The position numbers and the translations under genes are program-made. Shown in pieces: positions 45,601-55,272 of a stretch of 64,000 nucleotides of DNA. Location: NCBI RefSeq assembly GCF_001693415.1, contig NZ_MAKX01000001.1, positions 1,258,047 to 1,322,046 on the forward strand, in the 5' to 3' direction. The notes beneath the pieces were generated by a model that was not told the origin of the DNA, made no database searches, and saw only the letters and a program-made list of their open reading frames with translations. This DNA comes from Tenacibaculum soleae (GTDB lineage Bacteria; Bacteroidota; Bacteroidia; Flavobacteriales; Flavobacteriaceae). Position 1 is the stretch's first letter; every line of letters begins with the position of its first letter.

Positions 45601-45829
45601 TACCTACAAAACTAAAAACTAAAACATCTCCAGTTTTTGCTTTGATAGAGTATTTACCATCAAAGTCAGTTTCCGTTCCTTGTGAAGTCCCTTTTTTTAA
45701 TACTGTAACTCCTGGTAATGGCCCTGAACTATCAGAAACTTTACCTGAAATTGTTTTGTCTTGTGCAAATGATACTTGCACAATCAACGCTAGTAACAGC
45801 GTTAAAATTCCATTAAACTTTGTTTTCAT
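42614..45829 (-). CDS. SusC/RagA-type TonB-linked outer-membrane receptor
   Basis: A 1071-residue outer-membrane transporter. There is a signal peptide (MKTKFNGILTLLLALIVQVS), a carboxypeptidase-regulatory-like domain (GKVSDSSGPLPGVTVLKKG), the VLDEVVVTALGMSRSERSL linker, a plug domain (PLFVIDGIPMDNSN, IESVTVLKGAAAALYGSRAS) and a long barrel ending GLQPSNRSYGMNVKLSF. It imports a ligand with the help of the TonB complex and its SusD partner downstream. The N-terminal module resembles the insert in the alpha-2-macroglobulin of this window. The promoter is not obvious. Confidence 0.95.
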   Translation of the reverse strand: MKTKFNGILTLLLALIVQVSFAQDKTISGKVSDSSGPLPGVTVLKKGTSQGTETDFDGKYSIKAKTGDVLVFSFVGMTTSEKSVGAVNTINVTLTEDSNVLDEVVVTALGMSRSERSLAFAAPKVKAEELNSAQNSNAISALSGKVAGLKVNSPSGNLGGSQRILIRGTNSVTGNNQPLFVIDGIPMDNSNFNTDDAQRGAGGVDFGSTINDIDPNNIESVTVLKGAAAALYGSRASNGVILINTKKGNNSKKLGISLNSSISVTEVAILPRLQRLYGGGSIVSDANGGKNGFSTATINGTEQMLVGYAVDESWGPKFDPNLKVLHWDAFDQASFPEDYLKPRAWVASENDVDSFFKNGISTNNVLTITSSTDKGNFLMSIGDDKTTGTVPNTSINKHFAKLSLSQKLSDNLSANSSINYVQTSGTRAVVGYDGNSVTQKFFQWGQRQLDYKRLANYKNLDGSQRTWNRSGWNNAKPKYSDNPYWTIYENTPKDKRTRIYGTVGLNYQVTDDLSVKANIFADTYNFRNSERIAVGSQSQSQYLERVYDFKEYNYEFTANYKKDLSDKISVNALAGMNSRDFSTEYRAVQTTGGLSIANIYNINNGKGQLNKGTDSSFKKVNSIFGSLNFAFDNQLFIDLTARNDWSSTLPDDNNSYFYPSASLAWIFSQSVLKSNDWFSFGKLRLGWAEVGNDANPYSVISTLALEQPFNGEGTASVPGRLLNANLKNETTRTWEVGAELSFLNRRVNLDATYYNNSTIDQIIPVNLSTSTGYNEQYVNAGEMTNKGVEINLGLRPIIKDNFSWDVDFNFSKNENELVSLKEDLETLTLTNASFQVSLAATVGEAYGTIMGRDFVYDDQGNKVIASNGRYAATRDIVSLGSTLPDYTAGMTNSFKYKNWDLGFLIEMSKGGKYFSTSHMWGMYSGMLEETAANNIREDGIILGGVTGTVTYDENGKYTVTNTAENTTRISGQAYGQMHYGGFGTPDAQNVFDADYFKLRELSLGYTFDSKTLPIFDSARISVFGRNLYTWGLDYDGIDPETVSTGSGNVQGLEGGLQPSNRSYGMNVKLSF

Positions 45830-46140
45830 TGTGTAATTATTTGAATTAATTAGGTGCTAAATTCTTAAAATAATCTTAAAGCAACAACTTTTTAACAAAA
45901 AAAATAGAAAATAATTATTGTTTAATCAGTAATTCGTTTGTTTTATTGCTGTACTATTATTTTAAATGTTTTTTTGTTTTTATCATAACTATGACTCAGC
46001 TTGTGCAGAATGATTTGTTTCATATCGTGTAATCTAATTATAGATGCTAAATTATTATAATATTTGTAGTTGTTTCTAGAGTGTGATTTATGTGAAAAAG
46101 TTTTAAATATTGTTATTATTTAAAAATAACTAACTGGTAT
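45830..46140. other. AT-rich intergenic region between susC and rpsL
   Basis: About 310 nt, divergent between susC (-) and rpsL (+). The sequence is very AT-rich. I find no gene, tRNA or strong hairpin in it. The rpsL promoter follows at 46141. Confidence 0.6.
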
Positions 46141-46170
46141 TTGAATGTTTAGAAATAAATTGTACATTTG
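46141..46170 (+). promoter_or_regulatory. Promoter of the str operon (rpsL)
   Basis: TTG at 46141-46143 and TACATTTG at 46163-46170, separated by 19 nt, fit the Bacteroidota -33/-7 consensus very well. The 57-nt leader starts with a small hairpin (CACTCT/AGAGTG at about 46172-46191). Confidence 0.85.
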
Positions 46171-46227
46171 CACACTCTTATAAATAGAGTGAATTAAGTA
46201 CAAATTAAAAACAAGTAATAATTTAGT

Positions 46228-46602
46228 ATGCCAACTATTCAACAATTAGTTCGTAAAGGAAGAACCAAAATAACTAAGAAGAGTAAATCGGCTGCATTAC
46301 AAGCTTGTCCTCAAAGACGTGGAGTTTGTACGCGTGTGTATACCACTACACCTAAGAAACCTAACTCAGCAATGAGAAAGGTAGCAAGGGTAAGGTTAAC
46401 AAATGGTAACGAAATTAACGCGTATATTCCAGGTGAAGGACATAACTTGCAAGAGCACTCGATAGTATTAGTTAGAGGTGGAAGGGTAAAAGATTTGCCA
46501 GGAGTTAAGTATCACGTTGTTCGTGGTGCGTTAGATACTGCAGGAGTTGAGGGTAGAACCCAGCGTAGGTCTAAGTATGGTGCAAAACGCCCTAAGAAGT
46601 AA
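46228..46602 (+). CDS. rpsL: Ribosomal protein uS12
   Basis: A 124-residue decoding-centre protein of the 30S subunit. It has the conserved [17 protein letters not shown] block and [16 protein letters not shown]43 and K88, the positions at which streptomycin-resistance mutations occur, are wild type, so no such mutation is visible. It is the first gene of the str operon, with its promoter 57 nt upstream and rpsG 32 nt downstream. Confidence 0.98.
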   Translation: MPTIQQLVRKGRTKITKKSKSAALQACPQRRGVCTRVYTTTPKKPNSAMRKVARVRLTNGNEINAYIPGEGHNLQEHSIVLVRGGRVKDLPGVKYHVVRGALDTAGVEGRTQRRSKYGAKRPKK

Positions 46603-46634
46603 AATTAATCAATTAACTTTTTTAATGTAAAGAC

Positions 46635-47111
46635 ATGAGAAAAAGAAAAGCGAAAAAAAGAGTTCTTTTACCGGATCCAAAATTTAATGATCAATTAGTA
46701 ACACGTTTTGTAAATAACTTAATGTGGGACGGTAAAAAATCTGTAGCTTTTAAAGTATTTTACGATGCAATTGCAATCGTAGATGAAAAGAAAACTGACG
46801 AAGAGAAGTCAGCTTTAGAAATTTGGAAAGATGGTTTGTCAAATGTTATGCCTCACGTAGAAGTACGTTCTCGTAGAGTAGGTGGAGCAACATTCCAGAT
46901 TCCAATGCAAATTCGTCCAGACCGTAAGGTGTCTATGGCGATTAAGTGGATGATCACTTACACGCGTAAGCGTAATGAAAAAACAATGGCTCAGCGTTTA
47001 GCTGCTGAAATTTTAGCTGCTGCTAAAGAAGAAGGTGCCGCTGTTAAGAAAAGAGTTGATACTCACAAAATGGCAGAAGCTAATAAAGCATTCTCACACT
47101 TTAGATTCTAA
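46635..47111 (+). CDS. rpsG: Ribosomal protein uS7
   Basis: A 158-residue primary-binding protein that nucleates the 30S head. Conserved parts are [39 protein letters not shown] and the C-terminal [19 protein letters not shown]. It lies between rpsL and fusA, three nt before the latter. In E. coli S7 is the autoregulator of the str operon; whether that holds here is not shown. Confidence 0.98.
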   Translation: MRKRKAKKRVLLPDPKFNDQLVTRFVNNLMWDGKKSVAFKVFYDAIAIVDEKKTDEEKSALEIWKDGLSNVMPHVEVRSRRVGGATFQIPMQIRPDRKVSMAIKWMITYTRKRNEKTMAQRLAAEILAAAKEEGAAVKKRVDTHKMAEANKAFSHFRF

Positions 47112-47114
47112 GAT

Positions 47115-49232
47115 ATGGCTAGAAATTTAAAATTTACAAGAAATATTGGTATTGCTGCGCATATTGATGCTGGTAAAACTACTACTACTGAGCGTGTATT
47201 GTATTATACAGGTGTAAGTCATAAGATTGGTGAGGTACATGATGGTGCTGCAACTATGGACTGGATGGAGCAAGAGCAAGAAAGAGGTATTACAATTACT
47301 TCTGCAGCTACTACTTGTGAGTGGAAGTTCCCTGTAGAAAATGGTCAGCCAACAAATGAAACTAAAGGATATCACTTTAATATCATTGATACTCCTGGTC
47401 ACGTTGATTTTACTGTAGAGGTAAATCGTTCGTTACGTGTACTAGATGGTTTAGTTTTCTTATTTAGTGCAGTTGATGGTGTTGAGCCTCAGTCTGAAAC
47501 TAACTGGAGATTGGCAGATAACTATAAAGTACCACGTATTGGTTTTGTTAACAAAATGGACCGCCAAGGATCTAACTTTATGGCAGTATGTCAGCAAGTT
47601 AAAGATATGTTGAAGTCTAATGCTGTGCCAATTGTAATGAATATTGGTGATGAAGACGAGTTTAAAGGTATTGTCGATTTAGTTAAGAACCGTGCTATTA
47701 TTTGGCATGATCATACTCAAGGTGCTACTTTTGATATCGTTGATATTCCTGAAGATTTAAAAGAAGAAGCTGCTGAATTAAGAGGAAAACTTATTGAAGA
47801 AGTTGCTGCTTATGATGAAAATCTTTTAGAAAAATTTATGGAAGATGAAGATTCTATTACTGAAGATGAAGTGCATGCTGCTCTTCGTGCTGCTGTAATG
47901 GATATGTCTATCATTCCTATGATTTGTGGATCAGCCTTTAAAAATAAAGGAGTTCAGTTCTTATTAGATGCTGTGTGTCGTTACTTACCTTCGCCGGTAG
48001 ATAAGGATGCAATTGTAGGAACAGATCCTAATACTGGTGATGAGATTTCTCGTAAGCCAGATGCAAAAGAGCCTTTCTCTGCATTAGCGTTTAAAATTGC
48101 TACAGATCCTTTCGTAGGTCGTTTAGCATTTTTCCGTGCATATTCAGGGCGTTTAGATGCAGGTTCTTATGTGTTAAATAATCGTTCAGGTAAAAAAGAA
48201 CGTATTTCACGTATCTACCAAATGCACTCTAACAAACAAAATGCTATCGATTATATCGAAGCAGGAGATATTGGAGCTGCAGTAGGTTTTAAATCTATTA
48301 AAACAGGAGATACTTTATCTGATGAAAAGAATCCAATTATTTTGGAATCTATGGACTTTCCTGATCCAGTAATTGGTATAGCGGTAGAGCCTAAAACGAA
48401 AGCAGATGTCGATAAGTTAGGGTTGTCTTTAGCTAAATTAGCAGAAGAAGATCCAACATTTACAGTAAGAACTGATGAAGCTTCAGGACAGACTATTATT
48501 TCTGGAATGGGTGAGTTGCACTTAGATATTATTGTTGATCGTTTAAAGCGTGAGTTCAAGGTAGAGGTGAACGAAGGTCAACCTCAAGTAGAGTACAAAG
48601 AAGCTATTACAGCTGCTGCAGAGCACAGAGAAGTTTATAAGAAACAATCTGGAGGACGTGGTAAGTTTGCTGATATTGTATTTACTATGGAGCCGGCAGA
48701 AGAAGGTGTTCAAGGATTAGTTTTCGAATCTGTAATCAAGGGTGGTAACGTTCCTAAGGAATTTGTACCGTCTATTGAAAAAGGTTTCAAAGAAGCTATG
48801 AAGAATGGTCCTTTAGCAGGATACGAAATGGATTCAATGAAAGTAACTTTAAGAGATGGATCTTTCCACCCTGTGGATTCTGATCAATTGTCTTTTGAGT
48901 TAGCTGCAAAAATGGGTTATAAAGCTGCTGCAAAAGCTGCAAAAGCTAAAATCATGGAGCCATTGATGAAATTAGAGGTGTTAACTCCAGAAGAAAACAT
49001 GGGAGACATCGTAGGGGATTTAAATAGAAGAAGAGGTCAGGTTAACGATATGAGTGATCGTAACGGATCTAAAGTTGTAAAAGCATTAGTGCCATTATCT
49101 GAAATGTTCGGTTATGTTACTGCTTTAAGAACAATGTCTTCAGGTAGAGCAACTTCTACAATGGAATTTTCTCATTACGCAGAAACTCCTTCAAGTGTTT
49201 CTGAAGAAGTAATCGCAAAAGCTAAAGGTTAA
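47115..49232 (+). CDS. fusA: Elongation factor G
   Basis: A 705-residue translocation GTPase. G1 is [12 protein letters not shown] (15-26), G3 is DTPGHVDF and G4 is NKMDR. The domain II to V blocks are present, including GEMGEL-type [30 protein letters not shown] and the C-terminal [20 protein letters not shown]. It follows rpsG by three nt and precedes rpsJ by 12 nt. tuf is not in this operon, so EF-Tu is encoded elsewhere. Confidence 0.98.
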   Translation: MARNLKFTRNIGIAAHIDAGKTTTTERVLYYTGVSHKIGEVHDGAATMDWMEQEQERGITITSAATTCEWKFPVENGQPTNETKGYHFNIIDTPGHVDFTVEVNRSLRVLDGLVFLFSAVDGVEPQSETNWRLADNYKVPRIGFVNKMDRQGSNFMAVCQQVKDMLKSNAVPIVMNIGDEDEFKGIVDLVKNRAIIWHDHTQGATFDIVDIPEDLKEEAAELRGKLIEEVAAYDENLLEKFMEDEDSITEDEVHAALRAAVMDMSIIPMICGSAFKNKGVQFLLDAVCRYLPSPVDKDAIVGTDPNTGDEISRKPDAKEPFSALAFKIATDPFVGRLAFFRAYSGRLDAGSYVLNNRSGKKERISRIYQMHSNKQNAIDYIEAGDIGAAVGFKSIKTGDTLSDEKNPIILESMDFPDPVIGIAVEPKTKADVDKLGLSLAKLAEEDPTFTVRTDEASGQTIISGMGELHLDIIVDRLKREFKVEVNEGQPQVEYKEAITAAAEHREVYKKQSGGRGKFADIVFTMEPAEEGVQGLVFESVIKGGNVPKEFVPSIEKGFKEAMKNGPLAGYEMDSMKVTLRDGSFHPVDSDQLSFELAAKMGYKAAAKAAKAKIMEPLMKLEVLTPEENMGDIVGDLNRRRGQVNDMSDRNGSKVVKALVPLSEMFGYVTALRTMSSGRATSTMEFSHYAETPSSVSEEVIAKAKG

Positions 49233-49244
49233 TAAGATATTAAG

Positions 49245-49550
49245 ATGAGCCAAAAAATTAGAATTAAATTAAAATCTTACGATTATAATTTAGTAGATAA
49301 ATCTGCTGAAAAAATCGTAAAGACAGTAAAGTCAACTGGAGCTGTAGTAAACGGGCCAATTCCTTTACCAACAAATAAAAAGATTTTTACAGTATTACGT
49401 TCACCACACGTAAATAAAAAATCTAGAGAGCAATTTCAATTATCTGCTTACAAAAGATTATTAGACATTTATAGTTCTTCTTCAAAAACTATTGATGCTT
49501 TAATGAAACTTGAGTTACCAAGCGGTGTTGAAGTTGAGATAAAAGTATAA
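49245..49550 (+). CDS. rpsJ: Ribosomal protein uS10
   Basis: A 101-residue 30S head protein, also NusE in transcription antitermination. Conserved segments are [20 protein letters not shown] and [20 protein letters not shown], then the C-terminal [11 protein letters not shown]. It is the last gene of the str transcript: a strong terminator follows 10 nt after the stop, separating it from rplC, which normally follows S10 directly in one operon. Confidence 0.97.
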   Translation: MSQKIRIKLKSYDYNLVDKSAEKIVKTVKSTGAVVNGPIPLPTNKKIFTVLRSPHVNKKSREQFQLSAYKRLLDIYSSSSKTIDALMKLELPSGVEVEIKV

Positions 49551-49560
49551 GTAATGACTA

Positions 49561-49596
49561 ACTTTCGGTTTAATTTTTTTAAACCGAAAGTTTTTT
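49561..49596 (+). terminator. Terminator between rpsJ and rplC
   Basis: ACTTTCGGTTTAA (49561-49573) pairs with TTAAACCGAAAGT (49579-49591), a 13-bp stem followed by a T-tract that runs straight into the next promoter box. It ends the str transcript. Confidence 0.9.
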
Positions 49597-49597
49597 A

Positions 49598-49605
49598 TAC
49601 TTTTG
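49598..49605 (+). promoter_or_regulatory. Promoter -7 box of the rplC unit
   Basis: TACTTTTG, directly after the terminator T-tract and followed by CACAC as in the rpsL promoter. No clear TTG lies at -33. Transcription would start about 230 nt before rplC. Confidence 0.7.
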
Positions 49606-49835
49606 CACACCAGAATTTATATTCTGTGGTGTAAAGTTTCTAGTGTATGCTAGAAATTAACATGTCCTGAGGGTTTCGCAAGGGAAAAATGGTAAAAACA
49701 AATTCAGAGTGAAGATGTTTTTCGCTCTTTTTTTATGTGTAATATCCAAAGGAAAAATGAAACTTTTGTTTCAAATAAATTTATATTAATAGACGCGCTG
49801 GATAAAATAGATCTATCGTCTTAAAATTAACAAAC
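49606..49835 (+). promoter_or_regulatory. Structured leader of the rplC-rplD unit with attenuator-like hairpin
   Basis: A 230-nt untranslated leader. Hairpin 1: ACACCAGAAT (49607-49616) with ATTCTGTGGTGT (49621-49632). Hairpin 2: TTTCTAG (49637-49643) with CTAGAAA (49650-49656). An intrinsic-terminator-like hairpin, AGAGTGAA (49706-49713) with TTCGCTCT (49721-49728), is followed by seven Ts. It lies about 100 nt before rplC. This fits a transcriptional attenuator controlling the L3-L4 unit. E. coli S10 leaders are regulated by L4, encoded here as the second gene; that link is inference. Confidence 0.55.
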
Positions 49836-50453
49836 ATGTCTGGGTTAATAGGTAAAAAAGTAGGTATGACCAGCTTATTCGATGAGAACGGGAAAAATAT
49901 TCCTTGTACTGTAATCGAAGCAGGGCCATGCGTGGTTACCCAAGTCAGAACCGAAGAAGTTGACGGGTATAACGCGTTACAACTTGGTTTCGATGACAAA
50001 AAAGCAAAAAGCTCTAATAAAGCTTTAGATGGTCACTTTAAAAAAGCTGGCACATCTGCTAAGAAAAAAGTCGTAGAATTTCAAGGTTTTGATGGAGAGT
50101 ACAAATTAGGTGATTCAATTACTGTTGAGCACTTTATTGAAGGAGAATTCGTAGATGTTTCTGGAGTTTCTAAAGGTAAAGGTTTTCAAGGTGTTGTTAA
50201 ACGTCATGGTTTTGCCGGTGTTGGTCAAGCAACGCACGGTCAGCATAACCGTTTAAGAGCTCCTGGTTCGATTGGTGCTGCATCTTACCCTGCAAGAGTA
50301 TTCAAAGGAATGCGTATGGCAGGTCGTATGGGTGGAGACAAAGTAAAAGTTCAAAATTTAAAAGTATTAAAAGTGGTTGCTGATAAGAATCTTATCGTAG
50401 TAAAAGGAGCTATTCCTGGTCACAAAAATACTTTTGTAACTATCGAAAAATAA
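49836..50453 (+). CDS. rplC: Ribosomal protein uL3
   Basis: A 205-residue primary assembly protein of the 50S subunit near the peptidyl-transferase centre. Conserved parts are [34 protein letters not shown] and the loop [17 protein letters not shown]. It is the first gene of its transcript after a 230-nt leader and overlaps rplD by one nt (TAATG). Confidence 0.97.
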   Translation: MSGLIGKKVGMTSLFDENGKNIPCTVIEAGPCVVTQVRTEEVDGYNALQLGFDDKKAKSSNKALDGHFKKAGTSAKKKVVEFQGFDGEYKLGDSITVEHFIEGEFVDVSGVSKGKGFQGVVKRHGFAGVGQATHGQHNRLRAPGSIGAASYPARVFKGMRMAGRMGGDKVKVQNLKVLKVVADKNLIVVKGAIPGHKNTFVTIEK

Positions 50454-51082
50454 TGAAAGTAGCAGTTTTAGATATTACAGGAAAAGATACCGGTAGACAA
50501 GTTGAACTTTCTAACGAGGTATTTGGTATTGAACCAAACGATCATGCAATTTATTTAGACGTAAAGCAGTACTTGGCGAATCAAAGACAAGGAACGCATA
50601 AGGCTAAAGAGAGAGCTGAAATCGCTGGTAGTACAAGAAAGATTAAAAAGCAAAAAGGAACTGGTACAGCACGTGCAGGTTCTATCAAATCTGGAGTTTT
50701 CAGAGGAGGTGGGCGTATGTTTGGACCAAGACCAAGAAACTACTCTTTTAAATTGAATAAAAATTTAAAGCGTTTAGCACGTAAGTCAGCTTTAAGTATT
50801 CAGGCAAAAGAAAGTAATTTAGTTGTTGTTGAAGATTTCAATTTTGAAACTCCAAAAACAAAAGAATTTATCAATGTTTTAAAAGCTTTAGAATTAGACA
50901 CAAAAAAGTCTTTATTCGTATTAGGTGATGAAAGTACAAATGTGTACTTATCATCTCGTAATTTAAAAGGATCTAAAGTAGTAAATGCAACAGGAGTTAA
51001 TACTTACAGCGTTTTAAATGCAAATAAGGTGATTATTTCTGAAAGCTCTTTAGAAGGAATTGAAACTAACTTAAGTAAATAG
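50453..51082 (+). CDS. rplD: Ribosomal protein uL4
   Basis: A 209-residue 50S protein with an extended loop reaching the exit tunnel ([20 protein letters not shown], then [20 protein letters not shown]). In E. coli L4 binds its own operon leader and represses S10-operon expression. Here the leader upstream of rplC has a terminator-like hairpin that could be its target. Translation is coupled to rplC by the TAATG overlap. Confidence 0.97.
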   Translation: MKVAVLDITGKDTGRQVELSNEVFGIEPNDHAIYLDVKQYLANQRQGTHKAKERAEIAGSTRKIKKQKGTGTARAGSIKSGVFRGGGRMFGPRPRNYSFKLNKNLKRLARKSALSIQAKESNLVVVEDFNFETPKTKEFINVLKALELDTKKSLFVLGDESTNVYLSSRNLKGSKVVNATGVNTYSVLNANKVIISESSLEGIETNLSK

Positions 51083-51089
51083 GGAAAGA

Positions 51090-51380
51090 ATGAGTATTTT
51101 AATTAAACCTATTATTACGGAAAAAGCAACAAACGATAGCGAGGTATTTAACCGTTATGCATTTGTTGTAAACAGTAAAGCTAACAAATTAGAAATCAAA
51201 GGAGCTGTTGAAGCTGCTTATGGTGTAGCGATTAAGTCTGTTAAAACTATGAATTATCCTATTCAAAGAAATACTAAATACACTAAAAAAGGTTTAGTAA
51301 CAGGGATAAAAAGTGGATACAAAAAGGCAATCGTTCAGTTAGCTGAAGGAGAAACTATTGATTTTTATAACAATCTTTAA
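51090..51380 (+). CDS. rplW: Ribosomal protein uL23
   Basis: A 96-residue protein at the exit of the ribosomal tunnel that contacts signal recognition particle and trigger factor. The start [17 protein letters not shown] and [19 protein letters not shown] are typical. It lies seven nt after rplD and 11 nt before rplB. Confidence 0.96.
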   Translation: MSILIKPIITEKATNDSEVFNRYAFVVNSKANKLEIKGAVEAAYGVAIKSVKTMNYPIQRNTKYTKKGLVTGIKSGYKKAIVQLAEGETIDFYNNL

Positions 51381-51391
51381 GAAAAGACAGA

Positions 51392-52216
51392 ATGTCAGTT
51401 AGAAAATTAAAACCAATAACACCAGGTCAGCGTTTTAGAGTTGTAAATGGGTTCGACACCATAACAACTGATAAGCCGGAGAAATCTTTATTAGCTCCGA
51501 AAAAACGATCTGGAGGTCGAAACAATCAGGGTAGAATGACTACACGCAACATCGGTGGAGGTCATAAACAAAAATACCGTATTATCGATTTTAAAAGAGA
51601 TAAGCAAGGTATCCCTGCAACAGTAAAAACTATAGAGTACGATCCAAATCGTACAGCATTTATTGCTTTACTTAGTTATGCTGATGGTGAAAAACGTTAT
51701 GTAATTGCACAAAACGGTTTAAAAGTAGGTCAAGTAATTACTTCAGGTAAAGGATTAGTTCCAGAAGTTGGTAATGCTATGTACTTAAGCGAAATTCCTT
51801 TAGGAACAACAATTTCTTGTATTGAGTTGCACCCAGGTCAAGGAGCTGTTATGGCTCGTTCGGCAGGATCTTTTGCCCAATTAATGGCAAGAGATGGTAA
51901 ATACGCTACAGTTAAGTTACCTTCTGGTGAAACTAGAATGATCTTGTTAACTTGTATGGCTACAATTGGAGTTGTATCTAACTCAGATCACCAATTATTA
52001 GTTTCAGGTAAAGCAGGTAGATCTAGATGGTTAGGTAGAAGACCAAGAACTAATGCAGTACGTATGAATCCAGTTGATCACCCAATGGGTGGTGGTGAAG
52101 GACGTTCTTCAGGAGGGCATCCAAGATCAAGAAACGGTATTCCAGCGAAAGGGTTTAAGACTAGATCTAAGACTAAAGCTAGTAATAAGTATATTATAGA
52201 ACGTAGAAAGAAATAA
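51392..52216 (+). CDS. rplB: Ribosomal protein uL2
   Basis: A 274-residue 50S core protein needed for subunit association and peptidyl transfer. It has the conserved [20 protein letters not shown] block and the C-terminal [19 protein letters not shown] with the essential His region. It lies between rplW and rpsS, three nt before the latter. Confidence 0.98.
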   Translation: MSVRKLKPITPGQRFRVVNGFDTITTDKPEKSLLAPKKRSGGRNNQGRMTTRNIGGGHKQKYRIIDFKRDKQGIPATVKTIEYDPNRTAFIALLSYADGEKRYVIAQNGLKVGQVITSGKGLVPEVGNAMYLSEIPLGTTISCIELHPGQGAVMARSAGSFAQLMARDGKYATVKLPSGETRMILLTCMATIGVVSNSDHQLLVSGKAGRSRWLGRRPRTNAVRMNPVDHPMGGGEGRSSGGHPRSRNGIPAKGFKTRSKTKASNKYIIERRKK

Positions 52217-52219
52217 ACC

Positions 52220-52498
52220 ATGGCAAGATCATTAAAAAAAGGACCTTTCGTTCACTATAAATTAGAGAAAAAAGTGTTAGCTAACGTTGAAACTGAGAGT
52301 AAATCAGTTATCAAAACTTGGTCAAGAGCAAGTATGATTACTCCAGATTTCGTAGGGCAAACAATTGCAGTTCACAACGGAAAGCAATTTGTACCAGTTT
52401 ACGTTACTGAAAACATGGTAGGTCATAAATTAGGCGAATTTTCACCAACACGTTCTTTTAGAGGGCACGCTGGTGCAAAAAATAAAGGTAAAAAATAG
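52220..52498 (+). CDS. rpsS: Ribosomal protein uS19
   Basis: A 92-residue 30S head protein that contacts S13 and the 50S bridge. Conserved [32 protein letters not shown] and [15 protein letters not shown] motifs. Starts three nt after rplB and lies nine nt before rplV. Confidence 0.97.
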   Translation: MARSLKKGPFVHYKLEKKVLANVETESKSVIKTWSRASMITPDFVGQTIAVHNGKQFVPVYVTENMVGHKLGEFSPTRSFRGHAGAKNKGKK

Positions 52499-52507
52499 TA
52501 GGAAATT

Positions 52508-52912
52508 ATGGGAAGTCGTAAACATAACATGGCAACACAGTTAAAAGAAGCTAGAAAGTCTAGAGCTTTCGCTAAAATAACTAATTGTCCTACATCACCA
52601 AGAAAAATGCGCTTGGTAGCAGATTTAGTAAGAGGAGTTGAAGTTGAAAAAGCTTTACAAATCTTAAAATTTAGTCCAAAAGAAGCATCAAGAAACTTAG
52701 AGAAATTGTTAATGTCTGCAATTGCAAACTGGCAAGCTAAGAACGAAGATGCTAGTATCGAAGATGCTGGATTATTTGTAAAATCTATTTATGTAGATAG
52801 CGCAGGTATGTTAAAAAGGTTAAGACCAGCTCCACAAGGGCGTGCACATAGAATTCGTAAGCGTTCTAATCACGTAACTTTAGAGTTAGGAGCTAAAAAT
52901 AAAAGTAATTAA
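52508..52912 (+). CDS. rplV: Ribosomal protein uL22
   Basis: A 134-residue tunnel-lining 50S protein. The family core begins [20 protein letters not shown], with the tunnel hairpin [21 protein letters not shown] keep the first ATG because flavobacterial L22 proteins carry a similar basic N-terminal extension (MGSRKHN here). Confidence 0.96.
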   Translation: MGSRKHNMATQLKEARKSRAFAKITNCPTSPRKMRLVADLVRGVEVEKALQILKFSPKEASRNLEKLLMSAIANWQAKNEDASIEDAGLFVKSIYVDSAGMLKRLRPAPQGRAHRIRKRSNHVTLELGAKNKSN

Positions 52913-52923
52913 TCAAAGTAGAA

Positions 52924-53646
52924 ATGGGACAAAAAACAAATCCAATAGGAAATCGTTTAGGAATTATCAGAGGATGGGAATCTAACTGGTATGGTGGAAA
53001 TGACTACGGAGATAAATTAGCTGAAGATGATAAAATAAGAAAGTATATTAATGCTAGATTATTTAAAGCAAGTGTATCGAGAGTAATTATTGAGCGTACG
53101 CTTAAACTTGTAACCGTTACTATCACTACTGCACGTCCAGGTATCATTATTGGTAAAGGAGGTCAAGAGGTAGACAAGTTAAAAGAAGAGCTTAAGAAAA
53201 TTACTGGAAAAGAAGTTCAAATTAATATTTTCGAAATTAAACGTCCAGAGTTAGATGCTAAATTAGTAGCTGCTAGTATTGCACGTCAGATTGAAAATAG
53301 AATTTCTTACAAGCGTGCAACTAAAATGGCTATCACTGCTGCAATGAGAATGAATTCAGAAGGTATTAAGGTACAATTATCTGGTCGTTTAAATGGAGCT
53401 GAAATGGCACGTTCTGAGCACTATAAAGAAGGAAGAATTCCTCTTTCTACTTTTAGAGCAGATATCGATTATGCACTTGTTGAGGCACATACTCAATACG
53501 GAAGATTAGGTATTAAAGTATGGATCATGAAAGGTGAGGTTTATGGAAAACGTGAATTATCTCCATTAGTAGGATTATCTAAACAAAAAGGTGGTGCTAA
53601 TAAAGGTGGTGGAAATAAACGTCAACAACCTCGCAGAAGAAAATAA
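52924..53646 (+). CDS. rpsC: Ribosomal protein uS3
   Basis: A 240-residue protein at the mRNA entry site of the 30S subunit. It has a KH domain with [17 protein letters not shown] and the C-terminal domain with [18 protein letters not shown] and [16 protein letters not shown]. The C-terminus carries a basic Gly/Lys/Arg-rich tail ([14 protein letters not shown]). Confidence 0.98.
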   Translation: MGQKTNPIGNRLGIIRGWESNWYGGNDYGDKLAEDDKIRKYINARLFKASVSRVIIERTLKLVTVTITTARPGIIIGKGGQEVDKLKEELKKITGKEVQINIFEIKRPELDAKLVAASIARQIENRISYKRATKMAITAAMRMNSEGIKVQLSGRLNGAEMARSEHYKEGRIPLSTFRADIDYALVEAHTQYGRLGIKVWIMKGEVYGKRELSPLVGLSKQKGGANKGGGNKRQQPRRRK

Positions 53647-53668
53647 TTTTTAAAATTAGAAATTAAAA

Positions 53669-54100
53669 ATGTTACAGCCAAAAAGAGTAAAATACCGTAA
53701 GGTACAGAAGGCGAAAGGAAATATGAAAGGTAACTCTGGTAGAGGTACTCAACTTTCTAACGGAATGTTTGGTATCAAATCATTAGACCAGAATTTACTT
53801 ACCTCTCGCCAAATAGAGGCAGCTCGTATTGCGGCAACTCGTCATATGAAGAGAGAAGGACAGCTTTGGATTAAAATATTTCCAGACAAGCCTATTACCA
53901 AGAAACCTTTAGAGGTACGTATGGGTAAGGGTAAGGGTGCTCCTGATCATTTTGTGTCAGTTATCAAACCAGGTAGAATTTTGTTTGAAGTTGGTGGAGT
54001 ACCAATGGATGTTGCAAAAGAAGCTTTACGTTTAGCTGCACAAAAACTTCCTGTAAAAACGAAGTTTGTTATTGCAAGAGATTTTGATTTTAACGCTTAA
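53669..54100 (+). CDS. rplP: Ribosomal protein uL16
   Basis: A 143-residue 50S protein by the A-site tRNA. Conserved segments are [36 protein letters not shown] and [19 protein letters not shown]. The start MLQPKR is the standard one; it lies 22 nt after rpsC. Confidence 0.97.
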   Translation: MLQPKRVKYRKVQKAKGNMKGNSGRGTQLSNGMFGIKSLDQNLLTSRQIEAARIAATRHMKREGQLWIKIFPDKPITKKPLEVRMGKGKGAPDHFVSVIKPGRILFEVGGVPMDVAKEALRLAAQKLPVKTKFVIARDFDFNA

Positions 54101-54111
54101 TTCTATATACA

Positions 54112-54303
54112 ATGAAACAATCAGAAATTAAAGAATTATCTATCGCTGACTTACAAGGACAGTTAGAGGCGTTAAAGAAAAATTATACGGATCTTAAGAT
54201 GGCTCACGCCATAACTCCATTGGAAAACCCATTGCAGTTACGTAGCTTAAGAAAAACTGTAGCAAGAATTGCTACAGAGTTAACTAAAAGAGAATTACAA
54301 TAA
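54112..54303 (+). CDS. rpmC: Ribosomal protein uL29
   Basis: A 63-residue two-helix protein at the tunnel exit beside L23. It has the typical start MKQSEIKELSIADLQGQLEA and the ENPLQLRSLRKTVARI segment. It lies 11 nt after rplP. Confidence 0.96.
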   Translation: MKQSEIKELSIADLQGQLEALKKNYTDLKMAHAITPLENPLQLRSLRKTVARIATELTKRELQ

Positions 54304-54321
54304 TTCTAGTCAGTTTTAAAG

Positions 54322-54579
54322 ATGGAAAAAAGAAATCTTAGAAAAGAGAGAATCGGTGTAGTATCTAGTAGCAAAATGGAGAAATCTATTGTTGTTAATG
54401 AGGTAAAAAGAACCAAGCACCCAATGTATGGTAAGTTCGTATTAAAAACGAAAAAGTACGTTGCACATGACGAGAATAACGATTGCAACGAAGGTGATAC
54501 TGTTAGGATAATGGAAACACGTCCTATGAGTAAATCTAAACGTTGGAGATTAGTAGAAATCCTAGAAAGAGCTAAATAA
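54322..54579 (+). CDS. rpsQ: Ribosomal protein uS17
   Basis: An 85-residue OB-fold 30S protein. [20 protein letters not shown] and the [20 protein letters not shown] block are conserved. One nt separates it from rplN, so the two are translationally linked. Confidence 0.97.
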   Translation: MEKRNLRKERIGVVSSSKMEKSIVVNEVKRTKHPMYGKFVLKTKKYVAHDENNDCNEGDTVRIMETRPMSKSKRWRLVEILERAK

Positions 54580-54580
54580 T

Positions 54581-54949
54581 ATGTTACAGACAGAATCAAG
54601 ATTAAGAGTCGCAGATAACACTGGAGCAAAAGAAGTTTTAGTGATAAGAGTTTTAGGAGGAACAAAAAAGCGTTATGCTAGCGTTGGAGATAAAATTGTA
54701 GTAACTGTAAAGTCTGCAACTCCAAATGGTGGTGTAAAAAAAGGTCAAGTATCTCGTGCTGTAGTTGTTCGTACTAAAAAAGAAATTAGACGTAAAGACG
54801 GATCATATATCAGATTTGATGATAATGCTTGTGTACTTTTAAATCCTACTGAGGAAATGAGAGGAACACGTGTATTTGGTCCTGTTGCCCGTGAATTACG
54901 TGATAAGCAATTTATGAAGATAGTATCATTAGCACCTGAAGTGCTTTAA
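54581..54949 (+). CDS. rplN: Ribosomal protein uL14
   Basis: A 122-residue 50S protein at the subunit interface. The start [19 protein letters not shown] and the conserved [20 protein letters not shown] and SLAPEVL end are typical of the family. Confidence 0.98.
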   Translation: MLQTESRLRVADNTGAKEVLVIRVLGGTKKRYASVGDKIVVTVKSATPNGGVKKGQVSRAVVVRTKKEIRRKDGSYIRFDDNACVLLNPTEEMRGTRVFGPVARELRDKQFMKIVSLAPEVL

Positions 54950-54961
54950 ATCGACATTAAG

Positions 54962-55270
54962 ATGAAGAAGTTCAAAATTAAATCAGGAGATACTGTAAAA
55001 GTATTAGCAGGTGATCACAAAGGATCGGAAGGTAAAGTTTTACAAATTCTTAAAGATAAAGATAGAGTTTTAGTAGAAGGTGTTAATATGGTATCTAAAC
55101 ATACCAAGCCAAGTGCTGCTAATCCTCAAGGAGGAATTGTAAAAAAGGAAGCTCCATTACACATCTCTAACATAGCATTAATCGAAAACGGTGAAGCTGT
55201 AAAAGTTGGATATAAGGTAGAAGGAGATAAGAAAGTTAGATTTTCAAAAAAATCAGATAAAGCAATATAA
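54962..55270 (+). CDS. rplX: Ribosomal protein uL24
   Basis: A 102-residue 50S assembly initiator with a KOW motif ([20 protein letters not shown]). The end [21 protein letters not shown] is usual. It lies 12 nt after rplN and two nt before rplE. Confidence 0.97.
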   Translation: MKKFKIKSGDTVKVLAGDHKGSEGKVLQILKDKDRVLVEGVNMVSKHTKPSAANPQGGIVKKEAPLHISNIALIENGEAVKVGYKVEGDKKVRFSKKSDKAI

Positions 55271-55272
55271 CC

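Noticed and set aside
46228..46602. Streptomycin-resistance variant of S12
   Set aside because: K43 and K88 are both the wild-type lysines.
49714..49791. Possible 24-codon leader peptide in the rplC leader (ATG inside the terminator hairpin)
   Set aside because: The hydrophobic peptide is encoded by the T-rich terminator tail and an AT-rich spacer; there is no sign of selection, so it is probably chance.
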